A DNA stretch of 64,000 bases, taken from Actinomadura sp. NBRC 104425 (GTDB lineage Bacteria > Actinomycetota > Actinomycetes > Streptosporangiales > Streptosporangiaceae). Of this stretch, positions 32,448 to 41,343 are shown in pieces (positions within the stretch are counted from its first letter, which is position 1; each line of letters opens with the position of its first letter). The stretch is from positions 389,204 through 453,203 of the forward strand of contig NZ_BSTN01000001.1 of the NCBI RefSeq assembly GCF_030269545.1, written 5' to 3'. The notes under the pieces were generated by a model. That model was not told the DNA's origin. It searched no databases and saw only the letters and a program-made list of their open reading frames with translations. The position numbers were made by a program, and so were the translations under genes.

Positions 32448-32742
32448 CTCGCTTCTCCTCCGTCTGTCGGGAAAGGCGCCGAGCGTCGCAACGGACAACG
32501 CTCCCGTCACCTTGGGGGCGCCAGCACGACCCAGCCTGCCGACGCAAGGTTGCTACCAAAGCAAAGCGACACTCCCCCAGCGAAAAAATCCCCGCGCAGA
32601 AATCCACCCATCACGCACATGACTGATAAAGACGAGAACCCGCCACCTCCGCGCCCGCTCCCCCAGCCCACCGCACACCCACAGCCCCCGACGACCACCC
32701 CGTAGCGATCACCACGCGCTCCCCAAACCCCACGCTCCACCG

Positions 32743-32859
32743 TCAGCCTGGCCTCTCGCGCCGTGATCCACGAGCCGCCGTGATGCCGTTGACTCTGGCG
32801 ACCTGACCGAGGTTCCTGCGCGGGTAGCCGGGCGTCGGCTTGATCTTGTGGGGGGTCAT
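32743..32859 (-). CDS. Very small orphan protein
   Basis: 38 residues. The ATG at 32859 overlaps the stop of the preceding 49-residue gene (ATGA), and GAGGAG lies 9 bases upstream. It is basic: PGYPRRNLGQVARVNG, with an Arg-rich end. Coupling and the ribosome site make it likelier than a chance frame, but the short length limits confidence. Confidence 0.45.
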   Translation of the reverse strand: MTPHKIKPTPGYPRRNLGQVARVNGITAARGSRRERPG

Positions 32860-33005
32860 GCCGGTGTCTCCTCGATGGTCGCGATGATCGTGCGCGCGGC
32901 GGCGACCAGCTCGTTCGCGGGGGCGATGGCTTCGCCGGTGTCGTATCGGTAGAACCACCACGCGCCCATCCGCCTGTCGTAGCGGCACTCGACCGTCATC
33001 GCCAT
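32856..33005 (-). CDS. Very small orphan protein, first gene of a coupled pair
   Basis: 49 residues, or 47 from the ATG at 32999. The sequence (VECRYDRRMGAWWFYRYDTG, then EAIAPANELVAAARTIIATI) looks like a compact beta-hairpin followed by a helix and shows no low-complexity bias. Its stop overlaps the ATG of the next gene. No family is recognised. It is close to an IS5-family relic, so it could be passenger or phage-derived DNA. Confidence 0.5.
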   Translation of the reverse strand: MAMTVECRYDRRMGAWWFYRYDTGEAIAPANELVAAARTIIATIEETPA

Positions 33006-33045
33006 CCGTGACCGGAACCTGCCCGTGCAGGTCATTTGGCCGGAA

Positions 33046-33084
33046 GGCGCCTCGCGAGACTAGGGACGTCTACCGCGAGGCGCC
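33046..33084. repeat. Inverted repeat between the small genes and the IS relic
   Basis: Perfect 11-base arms GGCGCCTCGCG (33046-33056) and CGCGAGGCGCC (33074-33084) around 17 bases. No T-run follows on either strand. It may be a terminator of the actinobacterial T-less type or an element end, since it adjoins the transposase relic. Confidence 0.5.
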
Positions 33085-33090
33085 GCAGGC

Positions 33091-33165
33091 GTTATACCGC
33101 GCGGCCACGGCACGGTGCCGTTCGAGCTGGTTGATGCCGCACCCGACGGCATGGTGCCGCCGACT
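33091..33165 (-). pseudogene. IS5-family transposase relic (C-terminal fragment)
   Basis: Read on the minus strand this encodes RRHHAVGCGINQLERHRAVA then ARYN, closely matching the C-terminal catalytic region of IS5-family DDE transposases (consensus RHAVECGIN.LKRHRAVATRYDK), in which the Glu of the DDE triad lies within VECxIN. Here that Glu reads Gly. The match stops abruptly on both sides, and the remaining open frame (33070-33321) is not transposase-like. It is a dead fragment marking an old insertion or recombination point. Confidence is limited by its short length. Confidence 0.55.
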
Positions 33166-33621
33166 ATCAGTTCGGAGAACACCAGCGGCCGACACGGCGA
33201 GTCGCCCTGCTGACCTGCTGTGACCGGCAGCGATACGCGGCGGTTGCTTCTGCCGGTCTGGCTGCGTGCGGCCCCGCGCGGCGGGCTGATGTGCCCGGGC
33301 GGTCGCGGGAGTCATGTCCACCTCACCCGCGATAACTGGGTCTGAGGTGTCGTCGGGGGTGTTCCGGGGTGTGGCTTGGTGGGGGGTGCCGGGGCCCTTG
33401 TGGGGCGGTCGGCCGGCTGGGGTAGTGCCGGAATGCCCGGATCGCCGTCGGGCGTGGTGGGGTGACGCGCAATTCGCCGTGGCGGCGGGCGTTATAATCT
33501 TATGGCTCCGGAGAATCCGGAAGTGACACGCCCGACGCGGCGGACGTGGTTTTCGACAGGGGGCTCGGCGGGTGATTGCGTCGAGTGGACGAAAACGCGG
33601 GGCGGTGTGGGTTATGGTTGG
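33166..33621. other. Intergenic stretch next to the IS5 relic
   Basis: 455 bases with a T/G-rich segment (about 33330-33430) and a consensus TATAAT at 33493-33498, unusual for this genome. No gene on the plus strand follows it with a ribosome site, and a -35 element is not evident. Base composition differs from the flanks, which suggests foreign DNA. Confidence 0.4.
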
Positions 33622-33867
33622 TCACGACGCGAAGCCGCCCGGTGAGGGTTTCCACTCCGCATGCGTCAGACCAGGACTGTCCGACATATCTCGCAGCGTG
33701 GGATACTCGCAGGTCAGCCAGGCCACCAGGGTGGCGTGGTAGACGTCGAAGGCGCGCGCCAGGGCCCTGCGGTCGGCCGATTGCATCGGTGTCATCCGGA
33801 GCTTCATATGAAGATCGTCACGTGCTCGTTCCCATGTCTGCCGAAGCTGGTCTCGACTGGCTCGCAT
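33622..33867 (-). CDS. Small orphan helical protein
   Basis: 81 residues from the ATG at 33867, without a good ribosome site. The sequence (TWERARDDLHMKLRMTPMQS, then ALARAFDVYHATLVAWLTCE) predicts helices with mixed charges and normal composition, so it is likelier to be coding than the Pro/Arg-rich frames around it. No family is recognised. It lies 190 bases upstream, on the coding strand side, of no obvious partner; the next gene on this strand begins beyond the end of the exopolysaccharide locus. Confidence 0.5.
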   Translation of the reverse strand: MRASRDQLRQTWERARDDLHMKLRMTPMQSADRRALARAFDVYHATLVAWLTCEYPTLRDMSDSPGLTHAEWKPSPGGFAS

Positions 33868-34056
33868 GTCTCGACACTACAACCCCGTCCGGGCATTGCT
33901 CCGCACGATTTCGCAGACGCGGCCTACCTCGGTCGCCACGGTTATCCGACACCGGCATGATGGTCCACAAAATTGTGGAGACTGCGACAGGTATTTCGAA
34001 CCGACGGGGGATCGGGGCCGCGCCGCGGCCGCCGCGGCAGATCCCCGGCGCGGCGG

Positions 34057-35304
34057 TCAGCGGACCATGGTCGCGTCGTGGGGAGCGGCGGGCTTGTCCT
34101 GCCGGGCGGTGCCCGCGCCGACCGTCTCGGCCAGGTGGCCGACGATGCGGCGGGCGGCGAAGTCGGCGCCGTGGACGAACCGCATGACCGGGCCGAACGT
34201 GGCGGCGGCGGTCAGGCCCGCGAAGTACAGGCCAGGCAGCGACGACTGGAAGTGGGCGTCCAGGGCCGGGGACGTGTGGGTGCGCCGCAGCCGCCGCCGC
34301 AACTCCGGAGGCAGGGCGGAGATCCGGTCGACGTCGGGCACATAGCCGGTGGCGGCGATGACATGGTCGGCGCGCACCTCGGTGCGGTCGCCGCGCCGGT
34401 CCTCGACGATCAGACGCACCCGGTCGCCGTGCGGGGCCGCGTCGACCACGTGGCGTCCCAGCATCCGCCCCACGCGGCTGTCCAGGCGGTCGCGCAGCCA
34501 CCAGGCCCCGGCCGGGCCCAGGGTGTTCTTCACGATGTTCCGGCGGGTGCGCGCGGGCAGGTACCGGACGGTCTGCGGACGCTCTGACCACAGCCAGGTG
34601 CGCCAGCCGCGCCCCAACCCCGACTGGGGGCCGCGCAGCAGTGCCTGCAGGAGGCTGCCGGTCCTGCCGGGCAGGGAGTTCCACGCCAGTTGCGGCGTGC
34701 GCGCCAGCACGACAGGGCGTGCGCCGCAGTCGGCGAGCAGTACGGCCGTCTCCAGGGCGGACTGCCCCGCCCCCACGACGACGACCTCCTTCCCCGCGAA
34801 CCGGTCGAACTCGCGGTGGACGACGCTGTGCGTGACCAATGCCGTGGGCAGCGACGCCAGCCTGCGGGGCACGTGGGCGAACGGGCCGACGCCCACGGCC
34901 ATCACCACGGCGCGGGCGCGGACCTCCTCGCCGGTGGACAGCGTGACCGTGTAGACGCGGCCGGGGTCGCCCTCGACGCGGAGCACCTGCGACGGCTCGG
35001 GTTCGGGGACGGCCTGCTCGGCGAACCACTGGCCGTAGCTGACGAAGGTGTGGAGGGGAATGGGGAGCCCCTCCGGCCAACCGCCGTTGTACTCGGTGAA
35101 GGTCAGGCCGGCGACGGGACTGCCCAGGCTGGAGGCGAACGGTTCGGACTTCAGATACATCCCCGCCGGCATGTGGTTGCGCCAGAAGTCCATGGGAGTG
35201 CCGATGACGCGCACGCGCAGCCCCGCATGATGCGCGTAGGCTCCCACGGACAGGCCATAGGGACCGGCGCCGACAACGAGCACGTCGATGACCGAGTCGT
35301 ACAT
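34057..35304 (-). CDS. FAD/NAD(P)-dependent monooxygenase-type flavoprotein
   Basis: 415 residues. The N-terminal FAD-binding motif is VLVVGAGPYGLSVGAYAHHA (about 8-27), and a second Rossmann motif VVVVGAGQSALETAVLLADC lies near 178-197, giving the two-dinucleotide layout of flavin monooxygenases and lysine/ornithine hydroxylase relatives. The motif ATGYVPDVDR precedes the C-terminal FAD contact. The reaction is unknown. It lies 35 bases downstream of an ATP-grasp ligase on the same strand and next to the exopolysaccharide genes, so it may oxidise a precursor or an acyl/amino decoration of the polymer, but that is inference from position. Confidence 0.87.
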   Translation of the reverse strand: MYDSVIDVLVVGAGPYGLSVGAYAHHAGLRVRVIGTPMDFWRNHMPAGMYLKSEPFASSLGSPVAGLTFTEYNGGWPEGLPIPLHTFVSYGQWFAEQAVPEPEPSQVLRVEGDPGRVYTVTLSTGEEVRARAVVMAVGVGPFAHVPRRLASLPTALVTHSVVHREFDRFAGKEVVVVGAGQSALETAVLLADCGARPVVLARTPQLAWNSLPGRTGSLLQALLRGPQSGLGRGWRTWLWSERPQTVRYLPARTRRNIVKNTLGPAGAWWLRDRLDSRVGRMLGRHVVDAAPHGDRVRLIVEDRRGDRTEVRADHVIAATGYVPDVDRISALPPELRRRLRRTHTSPALDAHFQSSLPGLYFAGLTAAATFGPVMRFVHGADFAARRIVGHLAETVGAGTARQDKPAAPHDATMVR

Positions 35305-35339
35305 GTGTTCCCCCGTTTTCCTTGCCTTTTGCCGGCGGG

Positions 35340-36629
35340 TCAGGCGCTGACCGTCCGTTGCGTTTCCTCAGACGCCGCGCTCCTACCCCGCCGTGCCCCG
35401 GCAAGCCTCGGCGCGGCGATTTTTTCCGCCGCCCGGATGACGCTTTGCGCCCCCATGAGCAGAAATGGCTTGAGATCATCTGCGGCGAGCCAGGCATATT
35501 CCTCCGCCGTGCGCAGCAGCCGCATTCTGGGCATTCCGACCGCGGCCAGCAGCACCGACGGCCGCAGGTAGTGGTTCTCGACGAGCATGGTGCGGCCGTA
35601 ACGGGGCTGGACGGGCGGGACCGGGCGGCCGGACAGGTCCAGGTGCATGACGCGCACCAGGTCCAGGCCGCGCCGGTCGGTGAACAGCCGGAACTGGGCG
35701 CCGAGCCGCGGGTTGAAGTCGAGCAGGAAGTAGGTGCCGGACTCGGGCACCAGGCGGAAATCCAGATCGAGCACGCCGCGGTAGCCGAGGACGCGTCCCA
35801 AAGTCCGCCCGATCTCCTCCAGTTCGGGATTGGGCAGCCATTCCCCGACCACGGTGTGCCCGGCCTGCGGCGGGCAGGCCAGTCGCTTGCGTCCGGTTCC
35901 GGCGAACAGGCACCGGGAGGCGTCGTCGAAGTATCCGTGGAAGAACCAGTCGGCCGCCCGCGGCGAGACGATCGCGCGCTGCAGGATCAGCGGACCGGCG
36001 GCGGGCCGGGCCGCGGCCTCGGCGAACAGCGCGTGGGCGTCCTCGGGCGTGCGGAGCACGGTGGTGCTGCGCTGCCCCGGGCCGAGGCGCCACGGCTTGG
36101 CCCATTTCGCGATGACCGGCAGGCCCCATTGTTTGATCGCCTCGTCGACGTCCTGGCCGGACAGCGGAAGGCGGATCTCGGGGTAGGCGACGCCGGCCTC
36201 GGCGCATCTGTCGGCCAGCGTGGACTTGTTCGCCAGCGTCCGGGGCAGCTGCCGCTCCTGCCGGGGGAAGACGAACCGTTCGGCGAGCGCGGCGGAGTTC
36301 TCGGCGATGAATATCGCGCCGCCGTCGTCCATCGGGACCAGCAGCGCGGGCCGGCCGATCCGCCGCCCGATCCGGTTCAGGTGGGCGACCAGCGCGGCCG
36401 GGGCGCCGTCGGGGGCGGGCGGGCCGAAGCGGTGCCGTCGCCGCAGGTAGCGGGAGGCGGCGGCGGGTGCGGCGCCGCTCTCCAGGACGGCGTGCACCGG
36501 CACGCCGGCGCGACCGAGCGAGCGGATCACGCCCACGGTGCCGTGGTGGAAGACGTTGGCGTCGGTCCGCAGCACCAGGACGGGGAATTCGGTGTCGAAC
36601 TCGGCGTCGACGGGTTCGCGGCGTCTCAT
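35340..36629 (-). CDS. ATP-grasp carboxylate-amine ligase-like enzyme
   Basis: 429 residues from the ATG at 36629; an upstream in-frame start is 16 codons earlier. The N-terminal domain (LVLRTDANVFHHGTVGVIRS) leads to the ATP-grasp core with GLPVIAKWAKPWRLGPG as the nucleotide-binding loop and the metal-binding strands GVLDLDFR and LLDFNPRLGAQFRLF, whose Asp/Glu/Asn pattern (D...D/N-x-N) is typical. These enzymes join a carboxylate to an amine or other nucleophile through an acylphosphate. Position next to the exopolysaccharide locus suggests attaching an amino acid or similar group to a sugar. It is divergent from the GH26 gene. Confidence 0.87.
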   Translation of the reverse strand: MRRREPVDAEFDTEFPVLVLRTDANVFHHGTVGVIRSLGRAGVPVHAVLESGAAPAAASRYLRRRHRFGPPAPDGAPAALVAHLNRIGRRIGRPALLVPMDDGGAIFIAENSAALAERFVFPRQERQLPRTLANKSTLADRCAEAGVAYPEIRLPLSGQDVDEAIKQWGLPVIAKWAKPWRLGPGQRSTTVLRTPEDAHALFAEAAARPAAGPLILQRAIVSPRAADWFFHGYFDDASRCLFAGTGRKRLACPPQAGHTVVGEWLPNPELEEIGRTLGRVLGYRGVLDLDFRLVPESGTYFLLDFNPRLGAQFRLFTDRRGLDLVRVMHLDLSGRPVPPVQPRYGRTMLVENHYLRPSVLLAAVGMPRMRLLRTAEEYAWLAADDLKPFLLMGAQSVIRAAEKIAAPRLAGARRGRSAASEETQRTVSA

Positions 36630-36775
36630 CGGCACCGCCCCACAAGGTACCGGCCCATAATGCCGACAACCGGACACTTGGCATTCAGCACCATATTCAC
36701 TCCCAGAAAATCCGTCCCACGAAGGCTTGGTGATCTCATTGCCCGTGGCGGGGAGACAAAGGGCATAACCCAGCT

Positions 36776-38023
36776 ATGAGTTACGGGACAGCCCGCCATG
36801 ACGACGGCCCTTTCCCGCATTCCCGCGACCGCCGCTTCCGGCGGCGGCTCGGCCGCGGCCTGCTGGCCGCGGCGACGGCCGCCGCGGTGTGGGCCGTGAC
36901 GATGGTGGGGATGCGTTGTCAGATAGGAGATTCGGCCGTTCGCACCGGGGCTTCGGTGGCGCTGGATCCGGCCGCTCCGGGAAGTTCGGCCGTACCGAAG
37001 GCCTCGCATTCCGCGCGGGCCTCGACCGTCGCAATCAGTTCGCCTCGTCGGGCGAGCCCGGCCGCTCCGGGGGGCACGCCCGCTCCGCGGCGCCATGCCG
37101 TTCCCCTGGGCGCGTTCGTCGGATCGGGCGCCGCCGGGGTGGAACGGCTCGCCGAATTCGAGCAATGGCTCAACGCGCCGGTCACCGTGGGCCACACGTA
37201 TCTGCCCGGGGAGACCTGGAAGGGAATCGAGGGTCCGGGCAATCTGGTCAGGTCCTGGGGGGAATGGCGCGCGGCCGATCCGCAGCGCAAGCTCGTGGTG
37301 AACGTCCCCATGCTGGCGCCCAACGAGCTGCCGCTGCCCGACGACGTCGTCTCGGCGCTGCTGCGGGGCGGGGCGACGGGCGCGTTCGACAAGCATTTCG
37401 TCCGGCTCGCCGAACGGCTCGTCGACGCCGGGGCGCCGGACGCGATCATCGTGCTGGGGTGGGAGATGAACGGCATCACCTACACCGGCCGGTGCGCTCC
37501 GAATCCGGAGATGTGGAAGATCTACTGGCGGCGCATCGTCGCGGCCATGCGCTCGGTGAAGGGGGCGCGTTTCCGGTTCGATTTCACGCCCAGCCGGGGC
37601 ATGGACGCGATCGCCTGGCCCGAGTGCTATCCGGGCGACGACGTGGTCGACATCATCGGCATGGACGTCTACGACCAGCCCGTCGGCAAGGACTTCGACG
37701 AGTTCGTCAAGGAGCCGTACGGCCTGCAGGCCCATGTCGACTTCGCCCGCGCGCACGGCAAGAAGATCTCCTTCCCCGAATGGGGACTGTTCCGCAACTC
37801 CGATAATCCGGACTACATCCGGGAGATGTTCGACTGGATGACCCGGCACGGGGCGGAATACCAGACGATCTCCGACTACTGCCCGCACGGGGTGTGGCGC
37901 TGCGCCGACAACCCGCAGTCGTCGCAGGTCTACCGGTCGCTGTTCGGCCGCGCCTCCGGCCTGCTGGACCCGTTCCGGGCGGCATCGCCGTCCGCGTCGC
38001 CGAACGCGTCGCGGTCGCCCTGA
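36776..38023 (+). CDS. Secreted GH26-type glycoside hydrolase
   Basis: 415 residues. A signal anchor (Arg-rich start, then about 29-47) is followed by a Ser/Ala/Pro-rich linker (to about 110) and a (beta/alpha)8 catalytic domain. The acid/base Glu230 lies in GWEMNG and the nucleophile Glu335 in FPEWGL, the two signatures of GH26 (mannanases and related endo-glycanases). It is the only plus-strand gene in the exopolysaccharide locus, convergent with the last GT gene and divergent from the ATP-grasp gene. It probably trims or releases the locus polymer, a common role of cluster-borne glycanases. Whether the substrate is mannan is unknown. Confidence 0.88.
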   Translation: MSYGTARHDDGPFPHSRDRRFRRRLGRGLLAAATAAAVWAVTMVGMRCQIGDSAVRTGASVALDPAAPGSSAVPKASHSARASTVAISSPRRASPAAPGGTPAPRRHAVPLGAFVGSGAAGVERLAEFEQWLNAPVTVGHTYLPGETWKGIEGPGNLVRSWGEWRAADPQRKLVVNVPMLAPNELPLPDDVVSALLRGGATGAFDKHFVRLAERLVDAGAPDAIIVLGWEMNGITYTGRCAPNPEMWKIYWRRIVAAMRSVKGARFRFDFTPSRGMDAIAWPECYPGDDVVDIIGMDVYDQPVGKDFDEFVKEPYGLQAHVDFARAHGKKISFPEWGLFRNSDNPDYIREMFDWMTRHGAEYQTISDYCPHGVWRCADNPQSSQVYRSLFGRASGLLDPFRAASPSASPNASRSP

Positions 38024-38043
38024 GGTCATCGGTCCGACACCCA

Positions 38044-39279
38044 TCAGTCCGCACCCACGCCCGGCCCCGCCTCCGCCAGAGGACTGGCGGAGGCGGGGCG
38101 GGCCACCGGCTGAGCGACGGGCCTGTGCCCGCAGGCGGTCCCGGGCGCGCCTGCCACCGGGTACGCGGCGGTGGCGAGGTCCTTGGTGATGACGGCCAGC
38201 TGGGCGAAGGTCCGCACGGCGTCGAAGTCGGCGGCGCGCCGGGCGGCCGCCTTTCCCTCGATCTCGGCGAGTTCCGGGGAGAGCAGCCTGCGCGCGACCT
38301 CCGCGGCCAGTGCCGCCGGGTCTTCCGGGGGTACGAGCGCCCCCACGTCGGGGGTGACGACCTCGGTGAGCCCTGGGATGTCCGTGCCGACCAGGGGGCG
38401 GCCGATGGCCAGTGCCTCCAGCGCGGCCAGCGGCAGCCCCTCCCAGCGCGACGGCATCGTCACCACGTCGGCGGCGACCAGCCAGGGTCGGGGGTCGGCG
38501 ACCGGGGGGACGAACCGTATGCCGTGGGTCGCATAGGCGCGCACGCGGCGCAGCATGTCGCCGTCACCGACCATCACCAGCTGTGCGTCGGGGCAGCGTT
38601 GCCTGACACGGGGCCACGCGGCGGTCAGCACGTCCTGGCCCTTCTGCCGTGTGATGCGGCCTATGCAGACCGCCAGCGGCTTGTCGGCGGGGACGTCCAG
38701 GAGCCTGCGCGCCGCGCCCCGTGCGGACGCGTCGGCCTGCTGGAAGCGGCGCAGGTCCACGCCGTTGCGCACGAGCGCGTAGGGCGCGTCCACCCCGGCC
38801 TGGCGTCCCTGCTGCAGTTCGCCCTCGCCCACGCACACGACCGCCTTGGCACGTCGGGCCGCGAACCGCTCCCAGCGGATGCTGGCCGTGCGCTGCACGC
38901 CGCGCGCCGCCAGCCACGACCACCCGTGCGGCTGGAAGATGAGGGGGGTGCCGTGCGTGGTGCGCATGCGGCCGGCCAGCCCGGCCTTGGACGAGTGCAG
39001 GTGGACGATGTGCGGGCGGTAGCGGCCGATGATGGCGTGCAGCTGCCGGGACTCGGCCAGGGTCTTCGGCCCCGGTGCGCGCCCGGCGTTCCACGGGATG
39101 TGGGGGACGCCGTGGGCGCGCAGGTTGCCCGGCAGTGTCCCCTCTACGGGGCATGCCACGGCGACCTCCCAGCCGCGGTGCGTCTGGTCCCGGCACGCCT
39201 GGGTGACGTAGCCGGCGACGCCGCCGTCGGTCGGCTGGGACACGTGCAGAACGCGGATCGGTTCTTGCTGGCTGGTCAT
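38044..39279 (-). CDS. GT4 glycosyltransferase of the exopolysaccharide locus
   Basis: 411 residues from the ATG at 39279; upstream extension of the frame is non-coding. It has the GT-B layout: N-terminal domain IRVLHVSQPTDGGVAGYVTQ, and C-terminal nucleotide-sugar domain with CIGRITRQKGQDVLTAAW and the EX7E signature in PSRWEGLPLAALEALAIG (retaining mechanism). Cytoplasmic and membrane-associated, it adds a sugar to the lipid-linked repeat unit. The C-terminal tail of about 40 residues is Ala/Pro-rich. Last gene of the minus-strand run; the preceding Wzz-like gene ends 44 bases upstream. Confidence 0.92.
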   Translation of the reverse strand: MTSQQEPIRVLHVSQPTDGGVAGYVTQACRDQTHRGWEVAVACPVEGTLPGNLRAHGVPHIPWNAGRAPGPKTLAESRQLHAIIGRYRPHIVHLHSSKAGLAGRMRTTHGTPLIFQPHGWSWLAARGVQRTASIRWERFAARRAKAVVCVGEGELQQGRQAGVDAPYALVRNGVDLRRFQQADASARGAARRLLDVPADKPLAVCIGRITRQKGQDVLTAAWPRVRQRCPDAQLVMVGDGDMLRRVRAYATHGIRFVPPVADPRPWLVAADVVTMPSRWEGLPLAALEALAIGRPLVGTDIPGLTEVVTPDVGALVPPEDPAALAAEVARRLLSPELAEIEGKAAARRAADFDAVRTFAQLAVITKDLATAAYPVAGAPGTACGHRPVAQPVARPASASPLAEAGPGVGAD

Positions 39280-39323
39280 GGCTGCCCCCGGAGACATGTG
39301 GAGTGGTGGCGTGATGGCGCGTG

Positions 39324-40193
39324 TCAGCGCGCGGCCAATTTCTTGGGCACGGCCCCTTTGCCCTGGGCCCGCCCGTTGCGTCGTCGTGGCTGGACGCGTT
39401 GCCGCGCGGGCTCGGTACGCGTCTCGGCCGGTTCGGCGGGCTGGCGGAACTGCTCGGGGTGCTGGCGCCGGTACTCGCGGAACTGCCCTCGTATGCCGGA
39501 GGCGACGGTGCCCAGCAGCGCGGCCAGGAGGATGCCGGTGGCCGTTCCGATCGCCAGGCTCAGCAGGAGGTTGGGCGAGGCGGGCGCGGTGGGGCGGTCC
39601 GCCGCGCCCATGAGGGCGGCGTGGACGCCGGTCTCCTGGGAGCGGACCGCGCTGTAGCGGACCAGGGCGTCTGCGGCGGCGTTGGCGTAGGCGACGGCGG
39701 CGTCGGCGGTGTGCGCCGAGCCGGTGAGCTGGATGAGGGGCGTGTCGGGCGACGTGGACGCCCGGACGTGCTTGGTCGGGTTCGCCCCCCGGGGGACCGG
39801 GGGGCTGACGGCCCACGCGAGGGTCTGCCGCTGGACGGCGAGCCTTCCGTACGCCTGGGCGAAGTTGACGGCGAGCTGGTCGGAGCCTTTCTGCTCGGTC
39901 ACCACGATGACGTGGGACGTCGCCTTGTAGACCGGGGGCGTGACCAGCGCGTGGATAAGGCCGCCCAGGGTCCCCAGCAGCACGACGAGCACGAACAGCG
40001 CCGCCCGCGACATCAGGTGGCGGGCGAACCGCCACACGCCCGGCGGCTGACCGGACCGCTTCGGCCAGGGCCGCCGCGGGCGTTCGCCGTCCGGGCGCGG
40101 TGACCTCCTCCGCGTCACCAGCGCCAGGGGCGACCTCCCCCGGGACGGCTTGGTTTCGGGCCGTTCGCGGTCGATGGACTTAGAGTCCGGCAT
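39324..40193 (-). CDS. Wzz-like polysaccharide chain-length regulator
   Basis: 289 residues from the ATG at 40193 (GGCGGAG upstream). A basic cytoplasmic N-terminus of about 55 residues is followed by TM1 (about 61-83, AALFVLVVLLGTLGGLIHAL) with the conserved P-x-Y turn (TPPVYKATSHVIVV), an extracytoplasmic helical domain, and TM2 (about 205-228). The C-terminal tail is Arg/Gln-rich. There is no tyrosine-kinase domain, so it is a stand-alone co-polymerase that sets chain length for the Wzy-type ligase upstream in the operon. It overlaps the preceding GT4 gene by 14 bases. Confidence 0.85.
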   Translation of the reverse strand: MPDSKSIDRERPETKPSRGRSPLALVTRRRSPRPDGERPRRPWPKRSGQPPGVWRFARHLMSRAALFVLVVLLGTLGGLIHALVTPPVYKATSHVIVVTEQKGSDQLAVNFAQAYGRLAVQRQTLAWAVSPPVPRGANPTKHVRASTSPDTPLIQLTGSAHTADAAVAYANAAADALVRYSAVRSQETGVHAALMGAADRPTAPASPNLLLSLAIGTATGILLAALLGTVASGIRGQFREYRRQHPEQFRQPAEPAETRTEPARQRVQPRRRNGRAQGKGAVPKKLAAR

Positions 40194-41343
40194 TCTCCGC
40201 CCTTTCGTACTGTTGCGGCACCCCCGCCGCCCGGGCCCTCCTGCCCGGGCGGTTGCGGTGGCTCTCATACAGTTCGGCAAGCGCCTTCGCGTGGACGCGG
40301 ATGTCGTAGTACTGCACGGCTTCGGGTGTGGGCCACCGTGTGGAACCTTGGCTCAGGCACAGGGCCAGTGCCGCCCGCCAGGCCTCCAGTGCGGCGGGCA
40401 CGTGCCGCGCCTGGGGCGGGACCTTCCCGGGCGGCAGGTCGTCCAGGGCGGGACAGGCCGTGTAGAGGACGGGGAGCCCGGCGGCGAGGCCCTCGATGAC
40501 GGAGAGGCCGAACGTCTCCTGCTCGGAGGGGGCGGCCAGCACGTCCATGGCGGAGAGCATGTCGGGCACGTGGCCGGTGTCCCCCGCGAACATCGTCCGC
40601 GCCGCCGCGCCGCAGGCGTCCGCGAGGCGTTGGAGCGCCGCGCGCTGGGGGCCGTCCCCCACGATCAGCAGCAGCCCGTCGTCGAGATGGGCGAACGCCT
40701 GGATGAGCAGGTCGAAGCGTTTGGTCGGGACCAGCCGCCCCACAGCGCCGAAGACGAAGGCGTTCGGGTCGAGGCCGAGCCGCGCGCGGACGCGTGCCCG
40801 CCGCTCGGCGTGAAAGGCGAACGCATCCGCGTCGAGGCCGTTCGGGATCACCGTGATGCGACCGGGGGGCACGCCCCAGCCGCGCAGGCGTTCGGCCACG
40901 GTCGGGGACACCGCGACGGTCACCGTGCCCAGGCGTTCGGTGGCGGTGTACAGCATCCGCACCGCGGCCGTGGTGGCGCGGCCCTCGATGTGCCCGTGCC
41001 CCAGGGAGTGCTCTGTGGCGACGACCGTCCGCACTCCCGCCATGCGCGCGGCGACGCGTCCGAACACGCACGCCCGGTAGAGGTGGGTGTGGACGACGTC
41101 GTAGCACCCGGCGCGGATCAGCCGTACGAGTTCGGGCAGGGCGGTCAGGTCCCGGTTGCCGCGCATGCCGACCTCGTATACGGGCACGCCGCGGTCCCGC
41201 AGCGCGTCGGCGACGGGGCCGGGCCGCGACAGCACCGCGACCTCGTGGTCGACCAGCCCGGACGTGTGCCGCACCACGTCCAGCAGCTGCCGCTCGGCGC
41301 CGCCGCGTCCGAGCCCTGTGATGATGTGCAGGACCCGGGTCAT
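40180..41343 (-). CDS. GT4 glycosyltransferase (second) of the exopolysaccharide locus
   Basis: 387 residues from the ATG at 41343, which overlaps the stop of the deacetylase (ATGA). The N-terminal start VLHIITGLGRGGAERQLLDV is the classic GT4 acceptor-domain opening. The C-terminal domain has VGRLVPTKRFDLLIQAF and EX7E in PSEQETFGLSVIEGLAAG. It transfers a sugar to the growing undecaprenol-linked unit; donor and linkage are unknown. The coupling with the deacetylase suggests coordinated production of an N-acetylhexosamine-containing polymer. Confidence 0.92.
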   Translation of the reverse strand: MTRVLHIITGLGRGGAERQLLDVVRHTSGLVDHEVAVLSRPGPVADALRDRGVPVYEVGMRGNRDLTALPELVRLIRAGCYDVVHTHLYRACVFGRVAARMAGVRTVVATEHSLGHGHIEGRATTAAVRMLYTATERLGTVTVAVSPTVAERLRGWGVPPGRITVIPNGLDADAFAFHAERRARVRARLGLDPNAFVFGAVGRLVPTKRFDLLIQAFAHLDDGLLLIVGDGPQRAALQRLADACGAAARTMFAGDTGHVPDMLSAMDVLAAPSEQETFGLSVIEGLAAGLPVLYTACPALDDLPPGKVPPQARHVPAALEAWRAALALCLSQGSTRWPTPEAVQYYDIRVHAKALAELYESHRNRPGRRARAAGVPQQYERAENAGL

